DNA of 32,435 nt, from assembly GCA_015852425.1 (NCBI GenBank), contig JAAAIG010000412.1:1-32435 (forward strand), read 5' to 3'. A program made the translations under genes and the position numbers. The DNA is from Gryganskiella cystojenkinii (taxonomy: Eukaryota > Mortierellomycota > Mortierellomycetes > Mortierellales > Mortierellaceae). The notes under the pieces were generated by a model. That model was given only the letters and a program-made list of their open reading frames with translations. It did not search any database and was not told the DNA's origin. Positions 21,838 through 32,401 of the stretch are shown here, piece after piece (the stretch's first letter is position 1; the number at the start of each line of letters is the position of its first letter).

Positions 21838-23656
21838 ATGGAGCACGCACAGGAAGAACATCAGATCGAGATGGAGGAGGAAGAAGAGGAGACCTACGCC
21901 AGCCACATGCCCAGTACGTTTCTTGTTCATGCACTCTCAGGCAACAAAACAACAACAAACACCCGGACGTGTTCATTTGACTCTTTTTGAGCTTACATGC
22001 CCACGCCCTCCTCTGCCAGGAACTCCAATCAACCCAACTAACCGAGCCTCCCCATTTCTCCTTTGTTATTACCTTTTTCTTCTTTACTAGTTGAGAAGCT
22101 CGAGGTACGCCATGGGACTTCCTTTCTTTGGCATTTTAATTTCAGGCATAACTCTTTTGGACTTTTTGCGCCAGGCCGCCATTTTAACGTTTCAATTTGA
22201 ATTCCTCACTTAGGAATGTGGCATTCAAACAGCGGACATCAAAAAGTTGAGAGATGGAGGCTACTTCACCGTGGAGGCGATTGCATACACGCCTAAGAAA
22301 GCCCTCCTCACCATCAAGGGCATCTCGGAAGCCAAGGCCGACAAGATCATTTCAGAAGGTGGGTTTCGACTGCGTTATTTTTGCCTGTTATTACTTGGAT
22401 AAGACCGTTTGCTGAGTTCAACTCTCTCTCTCTCTCCCTCTTGCTTGTTGTTATATTCAAACAGCTTCCAAATTGGTGCCCATGGGATTCACAACTGCAA
22501 CCGAATTTCATCAACGACGCAGTGGACTGTTGCAGATCACCACAGGATCTGGAGAACTGGACAAGTTGCTGGGCGGAGGCATCGAGACTGGTGCGATCAC
22601 AGAATTGTTTGGAGAGTTCAGAACTGGAAAGAGTCAAATCTGCCACATGTTGGCTGTTACCTGCCAGGTAATCATCGCTGCGGAGAAAACTACAAAAAGC
22701 TGCCATTCAAACGTAATCTTTAACGTACCTAACCGCAAACCTCTTTCGCTGACTTGTTCTTATAGTTGCCTACAGCTATGAATGGTGGCGAGGGCAAGTG
22801 TCTTTATATCGATACCGAGGGCACATTCCGTCCTGAGCGTCTCCTCTCCATCTCAGAAAGGTGATTGTCGAATGATATCTGACGGCCTTAGACGTTTTGG
22901 ACAACCCATCCTGTATATTAACTCATTTGCACGCTATTTTCGTTTTTATCTCCGCCAATAGGTACAATCTGAACGGAGAAGAGGTTTTGGAGAACGTTGC
23001 TTATGCTCGAGCCTACAACACAGATCATCAGATGCAACTCTTGGTGCAGGCTGCTGCCATGATGTCAGAGTCTCGATTTGCATTGTTGATCGTCGACAGT
23101 GCCACATCGCTGTACAGAACAGATTTTTCAGGAAGAGGCGAATTGTCCGCTCGACAAATGCATATGGCTCGGTTCCTTCGCAACCTTCAGCGTCTTGCAG
23201 ATGAGGTATAGAGAAGACTTTGGACGCAAAGAACTTTAATGGCCAAGGATGTACCGCTTTATTCTGACCCGTTTGTATTTTTGTTTACGATTATTTGTTG
23301 ATACTCTGATAGTTCGGAGTTGCTGTCGTGATTACGAACCAGGTTGTTGCTCAAGTCGACGGCATGGCCATGTTCAGCGCAGACAACAAGAAGCCTATCG
23401 GAGGAAACATCATGGCTCACTCTTCAACAACTCGGTAAATGATCAATTGGATGACGTTCTGCCTGGAGTACAGATCTATTATATCTCAGACTAACAGCGT
23501 TCGTACTTTATTCCTTGAATCGAAATTAGACTTTCCCTTCGCAAAGGCCGTGGCGAGAATCGTATTTGCAAGGTCTACGACTCACCTTGCTTGCCGGAGG
23601 CCGAAGCCCAGTTTTCGATCGGAACTCATGGCATTGCCGATGCTGTTGAGGCATAA
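21838..23656 (+). CDS. RAD51: Recombinase RAD51
   Basis: Eight exons (21838-21913, 22091-22104, 22214-22358, 22465-22667, 22766-22860, 22962-23205, 23313-23434, 23530-23656) join in frame to 341 residues, the usual RAD51 length. In order there are: an acidic N-terminus; a helix-hairpin-helix N-domain (about 30-78, with [12 protein letters not shown]); the polymerisation motif FTTA (87-90); Walker A GEFRTGKS (128-135); the catalytic Glu in IDTEGTF (E164); and Walker B LLIVD (219-223). The DNA-binding loop regions ([10 protein letters not shown] and [20 protein letters not shown]) follow. The residues after [12 protein letters not shown] and the VVAQVDG loop are RAD51-like and not DMC1-like. 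RAD51 forms nuclear filaments on single-stranded DNA for homologous recombination. Exon 2 is only 14 nt. An ACGCGT box lies upstream. Convergent with the MFS gene, with 213 bp between stops. Confidence 0.95.
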
Positions 23657-23869
23657 GAGGGTGGGAAAACTCATCTCCGTCAGCTGGATCCTCTCCACCC
23701 CATTTTCCCCCTTTGATACTCCTGAACATTGAATATCAACTCTCGCAACAAAAAAAAAAACTCCTTCTGTATATTAAATTGAAAAAGATTGCATGCAACA
23801 AACACCACTTTTGCTATTCTGCCTAATATAAATGAACCTCCTCCGTTTACTTACAACCGACTCTGTTTT

Positions 23870-25466
23870 TCAAACAGCAATAAGTAACTGATGACTTGTC
23901 CTCCATCGGGTCACGACCAGGATCAAGAAGCAAACGAAATCAATCACACCGACAAAGATGGCTGCCCCTCTGTTGCCACCGTTCTCTGCATTAACGATCA
24001 TGGAGGTCAAGGGCGACCCAAGGATATACCCTACACTGGTCGCAAAGATAACAAAGCTCATCGCAGACGGCATCCTGTCAACCGTCACAGTCTTGCTCGA
24101 CGCGACCGTGAACAACAATGACAGGACTCCTTGGAAGCCGCCAAAGACCGCCATAAAGACCGCAAGAACTGTGAATGTATGGGCCATCATCCAGAGCGCG
24201 ATACAGGACAGGCCTGCAACAAACGCGCTTAGGATCATGGTGTTCATGACTCCGTAGTGGTCAGCAACAAGACCCATGACCGGTCGCAGGATGACAGTTG
24301 TTCCGGTCGAGACACTGATCAACGAAGCAGCCTGTCCGCTCGAGAGACCAATCGAGGTCGCGTAGGTCGGCACCAAGACTATGGGGGCATAGTAGGCGAG
24401 GGCAAAGAGGATTGCAGCAATGACCAGGAGGGTATAGTTGAAACTTTGGAAAACCGTAAAGTCCAAGTGGATCTTGGCAGTGGCGTTGGTCTTGGAAGGG
24501 GTCGTTGCAGCAGTGATGGCCATCTCGATATCACTGGTCTTAGGACTGAGTTCTTGGATCTCGTTCCTGGGACTTCTTCGACTTTGCTCCGGTTGTTGAC
24601 CTTGCTCCAGTTGCTGATCTCCTTGCTGGACCGATTTCTGTTGCTGAGTGTTCAATTGGTGGGCAACGACAGGTGGGGTTGAGAGTCCCGCCTGGGACGA
24701 GAAGGAGTAGAGAGGACGTATACACCCCGTGGCAAGGGACACACAAACGATCAAGACTCCACCCATAATCCGGATCGTGGACATGTAACCCATTCGAGAG
24801 CACATGTGCGCGATCAATGGGGTCAACGTTGCACCACCGATACTGGAACCGGAGGAGGCGATCCCTGCGACAAGGGCGCGCCGTTTGTAAAAATACTGGT
24901 TTAATGTCGTCGATGCGGTCACGTAGAGGAAACTGGCGCCGAGACCGAAAGGGATTGCCTGGGAAAAGAGGGAAATGTTTTATGGTGACAATGGTGTTAA
25001 GACCAAACACTTGTCATCGAGAAGTCATGTCTTTCTCCATGGTTGAGGCCGCACGGACAGAAGGACGACGTGATGAGATGAGGGATGCGATGTTCGATAA
25101 GGTGGCCGGGGATCACTCTTTTTCTGTGCAAACGATCATGAAAAAAAAAAAAAAAAAAAAGGTTGATGGAGGAAAGAAATAATCGCTTCTTGGCATTAAT
25201 ACTACTAAGATTGTCTATTTTGGCAGTTATTTTTTTTTTAAAAAAACATTTGCGTCGGTCCTTTACCAGTAGGTGATGACAAAAGACCCGACGAGAACAA
25301 CCCATCCGAATCCTCCCTCGGGATAGTACTCTTGAACCGGGTCGAGGTCTTGCTTGGATGAAGTCGGTAGAGTGATCGTTGAAGCCAAAGCGATCTGGAC
25401 ATCGCCAGGGTCGTCTTTTGTTTCTTTATCAAATTTTGACTGCGATGAAACTTCTAGGGTGGCCAT
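23870..25466 (-). pseudogene. Monocarboxylate-transporter-type MFS gene lacking helices 2-3
   Basis: Exon 1 (25466-25267) has an ATG, a hydrophilic N-terminus and the MCT signature PEGGFGWVVLVGSFVITYW (helix 1), ending in phase 2 before GTAAAG. A second coding block (24958-23870, acceptor TTTTCCCAG) runs 362 residues from AIPFGLGASFLYV (helix 4) to helix 12. It includes YFYKRRALVAGIASSGSSIG, a long Gln-rich central loop, and the C-terminal six helices. The family normally has about 80-90 residues between these parts (rest of helix 1, helices 2-3). The 308 nt present instead hold A/T homopolymers and no MFS-like coding in any frame. Direct splicing would be out of frame (phase 2 to phase 0). 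Either the gene is broken or an exon was lost or collapsed in assembly. MCT-type fungal carriers move monocarboxylates or related small molecules, and the substrate here is unknown. Confidence 0.75.
25140..25160. repeat. Poly-A run of about 20 bp within the damaged MFS gene
   Basis: An uninterrupted A homopolymer (poly-T on the coding strand) lies in the middle of the stretch where helices 2-3 of the transporter should be encoded. A further A/T run is at 25231-25247. Such runs are frequent sites of slippage and assembly error. Confidence 0.9.
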
Positions 25467-26000
25467 GTCTCAAAATGATTGTGGAGAAGGAATGAATAAG
25501 GTGGAGAGTTCGTAGCGCAAAAGTGCTGACTTTTTTTTTTAAAAAAAAAAAATGCTGGTGTTGAGATGGTGGTGAGCGAAAATAAGAGAGAATGGAAAGT
25601 GATGACTGGAAGATCCAAAAAGCGAAGAAAAAATGAGATCCTTTTAAATGGTTTCCTTTCCTACTTTGCTTGTCTTTTCATGAGCCATGTTTTTTTTCGT
25701 GTTTGACTTGCCCTGTTCAAGACAAAAAAATAAAGTACATTCTCCTGTTGTATGATTGTTTGTTTGTTTGTTTACCTGATGGAACAAGTTAGAGTTCCCA
25801 ACTACAAAATTTGTAATATTTTTCCAGCTCATCTCACCTGCGGAGAAACTCTTCAATAAGCTCTGAGGTCATCCATCCCTCAGACTCCGGTCGCAAAGCT
25901 CAATGACTCGTCTTGTATCGATTGATGTTGTGGTGATTTGACCGTCTCGTGAGGTTCTGTGTGAGAGAGAGAGTGAGAGATTGGGGCCAAGTATCTCTTT

Positions 26001-26088
26001 TGTGACAGAGGGAGAGATCTGAGTTGGAAAGTTGCCGAAAGCATTGTGACAGAGGGAGAGATCGGAGTAGGCAAGTTGCCGAAAGCAT
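26001..26088. repeat. 44-bp direct tandem duplication
   Basis: Two adjacent 44-bp units (26001-26044 and 26045-26088) both begin tgtgacagagggagagatc and end gttgccgaaagcat. They differ at only three positions. It is non-coding as far as can be seen. Confidence 0.9.
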
Positions 26089-26415
26089 AATTTATTTTCA
26101 TTTGCCAGTGAAAGGCGGAGGAGGATCTACGACTCTTGATTCTGTGGTTATTGTCCCCTAAGCTCATCTGTTTCGCTAGTGCGAACGGGGGTTTGATCGG
26201 AAAAATAGCGGATAAACAATTTCAATCGATTATTGCCCACTTTGTCCAGCAGCCAGTGAAAGCGAGACTGCGTGAGGTATGAAAATACAAGAAAAATGAC
26301 TAGGAAATGGTAACGCACGGTGATTGCCAAGTTTGGCTCTCCTTTCGCAATTTTTTTTCGGATAAAACGCGATGGACATAGTTTACCTTTCGCCTTGACT
26401 CAACACAAAAACAAG

Positions 26416-26439
26416 AACAACAACAACAACAACAACAAC
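26416..26439. repeat. (AAC)8 microsatellite
   Basis: Eight AAC units in a row within intergenic DNA. Confidence 0.9.
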
Positions 26440-27312
26440 TATACAGTATTTCACATTGTGGTGTACACCCGACTTGGAAAGTAGCAGTGATGCGAACGTT
26501 CTGGACCAGCCTCTAGGAGATCACTCTGTCCCAAAAAGTTGACAACTTTTCTTTGCCTAGATCAGTACAGTTACTTCTTTGGTCATTTTTTCATTTTTTT
26601 TTCTGTCGCTTACCATCCTGCTCAAAAAGTGTGGATTAAGGCTGCTTGACCACAATTTGAAAAAAAGTCAGGAGAAACCATCAATGTCCTTTGTTTATTT
26701 TAAAAAAACAACTAAATAATCCAAGAATAAAAGTCAAAAACAAAAGGAGATTTGGGAGAGAGGTTCAATATTGCATCGACTTGTTGTTTTGGCTGCTATT
26801 TTTTTTTTTTTTTTGTTTTTTTTTATTTCGTAGTTGTCCACATCACATCGCTAAATAAAACAGCAGGCTCAAAACGGCTTTGAAAATCAGACGCCAGCTT
26901 GCCACACCTCCTGAGACGAACACAACGAAGTGTCCCGAGTAAAAGGTAGACCTGTGGCACTTTTTTTTGAATTGGCTGCGTATCTTTTTCTTTTTTACTG
27001 ATCTAACGACTGGTCAGCCAGCACTACTTCTCATTACCACCCTCCTTGTCCGTTCAGATTGTACTTGAAACGCTCAACGGTCTTTCTTTCTATTCCATCA
27101 TCTGTTTTCTTTATTTCTTTTTTTATAGAGGAGGAGGAATGACAACGTAACGATAAAACAACAAACCCCATACCACTCGCCAAAAAAAAAAGTAGAAAAA
27201 GGACGATAACTTTTTTTGTTTTTTTAGTCGTTGCTACTCTTCGCCCTCCACAATCTCTCGCCACTCCTCCAGAGACCTTCTCCTTAGCATCAGCCAATCA
27301 TCACAGTCATTC

Positions 27313-28812
27313 ATGTCCTCTTCTGCCCCGCCGGTCCCAATTGAACCTTCCGACATCTTGTCGTTTGCCGGGACAACTCCCCTTTTGAACGCCGATCCTG
27401 ACGAGCCACCGTTCCTTCAACTCTTTCATGATCTATTCCCCGCGAGTCCGCGTCTGATTACAGGGACATCCCCGGCGACTGTTCGAATGTACATTGTCCA
27501 ACAACCGATCCCTGCGAAGCATCGTCGGAGCTATGTTGAAGTCAAGGATCTTCGAGGTCTTTGTGGTAGACCGATCGACGACGGCTCTCCTGCCGAGAAG
27601 GACCTCAAGGACGCCATGATTGTGATGCGCAAGATCCCCTTTGGTTGTAATAACGATCCTGTTGGAGCACTGTTCCCGCAAGGTTCAAGGTTGTCCCCGG
27701 CCCAAGTAGATCATGGAAGCACCAGCAGCGGTAGCAGTTCCGGTGGTAACAGTGATTGGAGTAACAACAATGGCGGTCGTTCCAGACTCGGCATTGACGG
27801 TAGCGGCAGTGGGTACAGCTCAATGACCGAGGATAGCAACTCTGATAGAGGCTCGGTTTTTGATCAATCCCCCAATCCGGTCTTTTCCTCTGGAAGACTT
27901 GGTAAGTAAAAATAACTGACAAGGCTGTTCTGGGAAATAACAAAAAAGACAAAAAACAAGGAAGAAACAAAGATCCAAAAGAAGCAAACAATGGCGGTCT
28001 TTTGTTTAGGGAAATGTGTACAAATCCAAAATAACGAATTGAGCTTATGTTTTGATGAACGATTACAAACAGGTGTCACGATGGAGATCTTTGAGCCCCA
28101 ACCGTACTTGACGTCCGATGTTTCCAATCAAAACCCCGTCCTCAGCATGGATGATGAACTCGGCAACGAATATGATGATGGAGATGATGACGATTATGAC
28201 GATAGTGAAGATGAGGACTTTACCACCGGCGGGAAACATCCACATCGCCTTTCCAACCGCACTAGCACCAGTACAGAGACTATTAAACCCTCGAGAAAGT
28301 TCCGTTGTCTGCCTTCCTCTAAAACAACTAAGAATTCCTCAGATGCTGCCACCTTGCCGGAATGGTTCAGAGCCAAGACCCAGGATGGTCGAATCCTGTT
28401 TGAGGTCTGGGTCGTCGCCTTCTTGATCACACCCCCAGCCGGTGCCGTTTTTTCCGATGTAGGGTCTGAAGCAATCAAACGAGCTTTGGTTGCTCCCGAG
28501 CACCGATCTTCCTACTTGGGATCGCCACCATCTACTTCATCAAGTGAGAATGAGCACCGTCCCGTCATGGTCCACATCCCAGACTCGACCTCCCCTGCTC
28601 CTCCAACATCAGCGACTCCGAACCAACCCTCGGATCGTCAAAGTCATGTCTCGATTTGGATCGAACAAGTCGCTCAATTCTTGGGTTCCAAGGTTTTAGA
28701 GTCCTTTGTCCGATCTGAAGTTGCGCAATCCAAGATCGGGATCGATTTCAAAAAGATTCTTCTGGATCAAAAGAATCAACGTCAACGTTCCTCTCGAAGG
28801 GTCATTCGCTAG
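27313..28812 (+). CDS. Unrecognised acidic two-exon protein
   Basis: Two exons (27313-27901 and 28073-28812) join in frame (phase 1, donor GTAAGT, acceptor AACAG) to 442 residues. I do not recognise the family. An N-terminal conserved-looking block (about 1-125) includes PPFLQLFHDLFP and HRRSYVEVKDLRGLCGRP. It is followed by a Ser/Gly/Asn-rich linker (about 130-195), a strongly acidic patch (about 225-245, EYDDGDDDDYDDSEDEDF) and a basic/Ser-rich stretch. A second folded-looking block has LPEWFRAKTQDGRILFEVWV and FLITPPAGAVFSDVGSEAIK. After a Pro/Ser-rich gap come IWIEQVAQFLGSKVLESFVR and a basic tail ending RRVIR. There is no signal peptide and no convincing membrane helix apart from the hydrophobic VWVVAFLI. 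Acidic and basic low-complexity patches would suit a nuclear or scaffold protein, but that is a guess. Confidence 0.7.
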
Positions 28813-30289
28813 AATCTCTCGTACTCACACTCTTACTATGGAAGTCATGCCAATTTTTTATTTTTTTTTATTTTTTTTACCTATTAATATTATCCCATAG
28901 AATAAAACCCCTAGATAAGCAAACGCCAAGTTGCCAATGAAAACAATAAATGAGTATAGTCAGACATTTGGTCGGCATATATTGAAAGACCCAGATCAAG
29001 GGCTTGCACCATGTTTCTATCGTTTTTTTGTCGCAATATAAAAACTCTGTCAACCCTTCCCCCTTTGAACCATTGATTTTTTTCGTTTTGGGCGCAAAAA
29101 AAAAAAAGCCTCCTCTCCACTTACCCCCACCCTCCTCTTTTCTCATGCGATGACCACTCGCTCTTCGTTACCCAAAGTCGTCCCTTATCTCTGCTTGCGT
29201 GGCAGTAATTTCCGGAGTAAATTTCCTGCTCCACAATGCAGCGCGGTGGCCCCGATCCGTTCATGGTCCATGGTCCAAGCAAATAAATAAAAAAGGAGGC
29301 GCTTTTTCTTGGAAACATCATGAGCACAGTCGTCATCGGACTCTTGCCTTTTTTTTTTTATATATCTACAGCCGTACTCTGCTTTTTATTACTGCAATCG
29401 TTTTATCGCACACACGGCCACGTTTTGATGGACCCTGTTCGAGAAGAAAGAAAAAAAATAAAGGAGGGGGGAGGAGGAGAGAAAGGAGGTTGCTACGCCC
29501 AAAGGAAACGTCCGTGCAACCCCGTTCCAACCCTCCCGATCTGTTGGTTGGTGGTGTTGGTGGTTCTCTTGCTCTCTTTGATTTCCACATCGTTCCCGTT
29601 CCTATTCTCTGTTGACTACGTACAAGACTGGGGATGACGGAGATGACGATGGTGATGATGATGATGCCAATATCGAATGAACATGCAGACAGTGAGGAGA
29701 GAGGACATTGAGGCAGCATTTATCGTGGGCAAACCGAGGCCTGTTGTGGTTTAAAGTAAGAGTTGAGCCGCAGTATTCGGTTGTGACCATGTTGAGCAAT
29801 AAGTGGGTAAGCAGCAAAGAAGCAGTAATTTTGGCATTAATTTCATGAGCCAAGCATGCAAACAAGCAAGGAAAAGTGAGTGTGGCTCTCTGTCTCTCTC
29901 CATCCCGGGTGGTCCGACAGTCAGTCGGTGTTGTTCCAAAAAAAAAAAATTGAGCCCCTGCCTCGTCAATTGAGTCACTTTACTCCTTTTAGACTTCACA
30001 TGTCCGAAACGTCCGATCTTGTTTTCTGTTGGTTCGTGCCTCTTTTGTCTGATCGTTTTGTTATCTTTGAAAGACAGACACCCTTTTTTTTGTCTCTTTT
30101 CTCCATTCCGCTTCTTCTGCTTTCTCTCTTCATTACTCTTCAAAAAACCCGACATTCATACTCTCTTTTTTTCTCCACCTTCTCATTCCTGTAACCTTCA
30201 TCCCCTGTATACCTTGCTTTTTTTGTCTCATATATACCCCCTATTTCAAATCTCTTTTTATCTACTCTACACGTCGAAAGATAACAGTC
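28813..30289. other. Intergenic region upstream of the kinase gene
   Basis: About 1.48 kb. It contains T and A runs (28855-28880, 29095-29107, 29938-29949) and purine-rich stretches (29440-29490). A strongly pyrimidine-rich segment at about 30050-30270 leads into the kinase start. Several open frames of 70-138 codons are of low complexity and overlap each other, and none has a recognisable domain. Confidence 0.5.
30231..30236 (+). promoter_or_regulatory. Possible TATA element of the kinase gene
   Basis: TATATA lies 54 nt before the ATG at 30290, within a long pyrimidine-rich tract that could itself be the core promoter. Confidence 0.35.
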
Positions 30290-32401
30290 ATGACCTCAAG
30301 AACAGCAACCGCGCTCTGTTCCTCGATCAGGGGACGACCCTCACCTTCTTTCCTTTCTTATTCATCCACGTCCTCAACAACAACTACCGCTGCTATCCGG
30401 TCAAGATCATATCGTTGTTATTCGTCTGTTAGCTGCCCGCATACTTATCTTCGCTCTTCAGTAACAACAAGGTCTAACCATACAACAGCAACAGCAACAA
30501 CCACTCTCGTCGGACAGGGTCGGATCGTTATCAGGAATCAAAAACCAACCACCACCTCAACACTTGGTGTCACTCAACCTTGTTTCTCAAACCAACAACA
30601 ACAACAACAGAGACAATGTTACAGTCATCTGGCCGCTGCAGCTGAGGCTGCTCCAACCACTCCACCGCCTCGCGTCCCTCGTCCAAATCAACAAGCACCT
30701 CTCAGTCCACTTAATAGCAGCCGTTCTCACAGGTCACAACAAACAGCATCAAAAACAACTCCCAAATCGGCATCATCGTCAGCAACAGAATCCACCTCCA
30801 ACTCGACCTCGACCTCCCCTCAAACCTCACCCCTCTTCCGCATGAACAACCCAGCGTCGATCGTCAAACAATCCGAGTCTACAAGACGACGTCGTTATAG
30901 TCCTCAACACTTTTACCAGAACCGAATCCTCGATCCCTATGTCAACCAACCCGTCAACCCGATCACACTCCGACAGCTTGTCTTTTTTGGTCGCAACATG
31001 CAGGAGGACAAGCTCTTGAAATCCGCCAACTATGTACGGACCGAACTGCCCGTCCGACTCGCGCACAGGATTCGAGATTTTCAAAATTTGCCGTTTATTG
31101 TCGGGACCAACCCCCATATCGAACTCGTCTATGATCTGTACTGGCAAGCATTCGAACGGCTCGCAAAGATCCCCGAGATCCGGACCCTGGAAGAAAACGA
31201 TGCCTTTTGTGAGATCGTCAAGGACCTTCTCAGTGAACATCTCGTCGTCATCCCTCAACTCGCTCTAGGCATCATGGAATCTGCGAAACATATTGAAAAC
31301 GGGACCGTGGACCAGTTCATGAACAAGATGTTGCGGTCCAGGATCTCGAGACGGGTCCTGGCGGAACAGCACATCTCTTTGACCCAGAATTTCAACTCGC
31401 CGAATCACATGATGACCGACCGGGGCTTTATCGGGATCATCTACACACATTGTAATCCAAGGGATATCGTCGAACGCACTGCGCTCTTGGCTGCCGAGAC
31501 TTGTCGTCAAGGATTCGGTCGGTCCGCGAATGGGACTCTGGTCGAACCTCCCAAAGTCATCCTGGACGGGAACCTCGACGCAGAATTCTCTTATATCCCA
31601 GATCATATCGAGTACATCCTTTACGAACTCCTCAAGAACTCGATGCGATTTGTCATGAAGAACGGGAAGATCGATCCCAAAACTGGAGAACTCCCACCAA
31701 TTCAAATCACTGTTTGTGAAGGGACGCATGATATCGTCTTTCGCATCTCGGACAAGGGCGGCGGCATCCACCCGGACATGGAATCGCATCTCTGGTCGTT
31801 TTCTCAGTCTCCGCGCGCAAGGTTTGCGAATTTTGAAAAGATCTCAAAGATGGCGGCTACCGTTCAGGAACAGATGGTCTCGCCCTCAAGAAGTGTCAAC
31901 ATTCAGAATGATTATGCTGATGAACTCGGCATGTTGGACGAGGAAGCCGAGGCCGAAGGGACTGTGGTCTTGCCCCCACCCCCTGTCAGTTCGTCGAGCC
32001 GAGGATCCTCTGCAAGCGAATCGACCCTGTTGTTGGATCGACATGCGTCCTCCAGGATCCATGCCCAGTCCTCGTCCTCGTTCTCGACCTCATCCAGACA
32101 TCATATCCATCAAAGTGGCGAGTCTATGACAGTGATCGATCCAAGCCAACAACCCTGTCCCAGCAAGAAACAAGGCCACCTGAACCCACTTGGGCTGTCG
32201 TCGTCTTCTATAGGAGATCTTTCTCAACAACACGAACAGGACAGTCAATCGATGCATTTGGGAATCGGTCTGCCGATGAGTCGTGTCTATGCCGAGTACT
32301 GGGGCGGTGATTTGAAGGTGTTCACGATGGATGGTTACGGTACGGATGCTTATGCCCGGTTCTGCAAGTTTGGCAATATCTATGAGAACTTTGATGTGTA
32401 G
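30290..32401 (+). CDS. Mitochondrial 2-oxoacid dehydrogenase kinase (PDK/BCKDK/Pkp2 type)
   Basis: An intronless frame of 703 residues. The first 200 are Ser/Thr/Gln-rich with scattered Arg and few acids, consistent with a long mitochondrial presequence and linker. Then comes the PDK/BCKDK regulatory helical domain (about 210-400, with PITLRQLVFFGRNM, LPVRLAHRIRDFQNLPFIVGTNPHI and RRVLAEQHISL). The GHKL ATPase domain follows: N-box YELLKNSMRFV (445-455, N450), G1 box DKGGGI (488-493), SFSQSP, then G2 box GIGLPMSRVYAEYWGG (658-673) and DGYGTDAYARF (681-691). These kinases phosphorylate and inactivate the E1 subunit of the pyruvate or branched-chain 2-oxoacid dehydrogenase complex in the matrix. 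Between the SFSQSP lid and the G2 box sits a Ser/Pro/Gln-rich insertion of about 145 residues. Typical members have 400-490 residues. Which complex is the target cannot be told. Confidence 0.92.
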   Translation: MTSRTATALCSSIRGRPSPSFLSYSSTSSTTTTAAIRSRSYRCYSSVSCPHTYLRSSVTTRSNHTTATATTTLVGQGRIVIRNQKPTTTSTLGVTQPCFSNQQQQQQRQCYSHLAAAAEAAPTTPPPRVPRPNQQAPLSPLNSSRSHRSQQTASKTTPKSASSSATESTSNSTSTSPQTSPLFRMNNPASIVKQSESTRRRRYSPQHFYQNRILDPYVNQPVNPITLRQLVFFGRNMQEDKLLKSANYVRTELPVRLAHRIRDFQNLPFIVGTNPHIELVYDLYWQAFERLAKIPEIRTLEENDAFCEIVKDLLSEHLVVIPQLALGIMESAKHIENGTVDQFMNKMLRSRISRRVLAEQHISLTQNFNSPNHMMTDRGFIGIIYTHCNPRDIVERTALLAAETCRQGFGRSANGTLVEPPKVILDGNLDAEFSYIPDHIEYILYELLKNSMRFVMKNGKIDPKTGELPPIQITVCEGTHDIVFRISDKGGGIHPDMESHLWSFSQSPRARFANFEKISKMAATVQEQMVSPSRSVNIQNDYADELGMLDEEAEAEGTVVLPPPPVSSSSRGSSASESTLLLDRHASSRIHAQSSSSFSTSSRHHIHQSGESMTVIDPSQQPCPSKKQGHLNPLGLSSSSIGDLSQQHEQDSQSMHLGIGLPMSRVYAEYWGGDLKVFTMDGYGTDAYARFCKFGNIYENFDV

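Larger units (their letters stand above)
25467..27312. other. Long divergent intergenic region without a recognisable gene
   Basis: About 1.85 kb between the MFS gene start and the start at 27313. It contains long A/T runs (25531-25551, 26801-26825), a 44-bp tandem duplication and an AAC microsatellite. Open frames are all under 100 codons and lack protein signatures. I saw no tRNA or other RNA gene. Confidence 0.55.

Noticed and set aside
21838..23656. Possible assignment of the recombinase as DMC1
   Set aside because: The [15 protein letters not shown] and VVAQVDG segments are RAD51-type. DMC1 has different residues at these places.
24997..25305. Open frame on minus covering the gap of the MFS gene
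   Set aside because: It reads through poly-T as poly-Phe and shows no MFS helix pattern. It does not supply the missing helices 2-3 and does not restore the frame.
29199..29637. Two overlapping plus-strand frames of 105-138 codons
   Set aside because: Low-complexity, purine-rich translation with no domain, and mutually exclusive frames.
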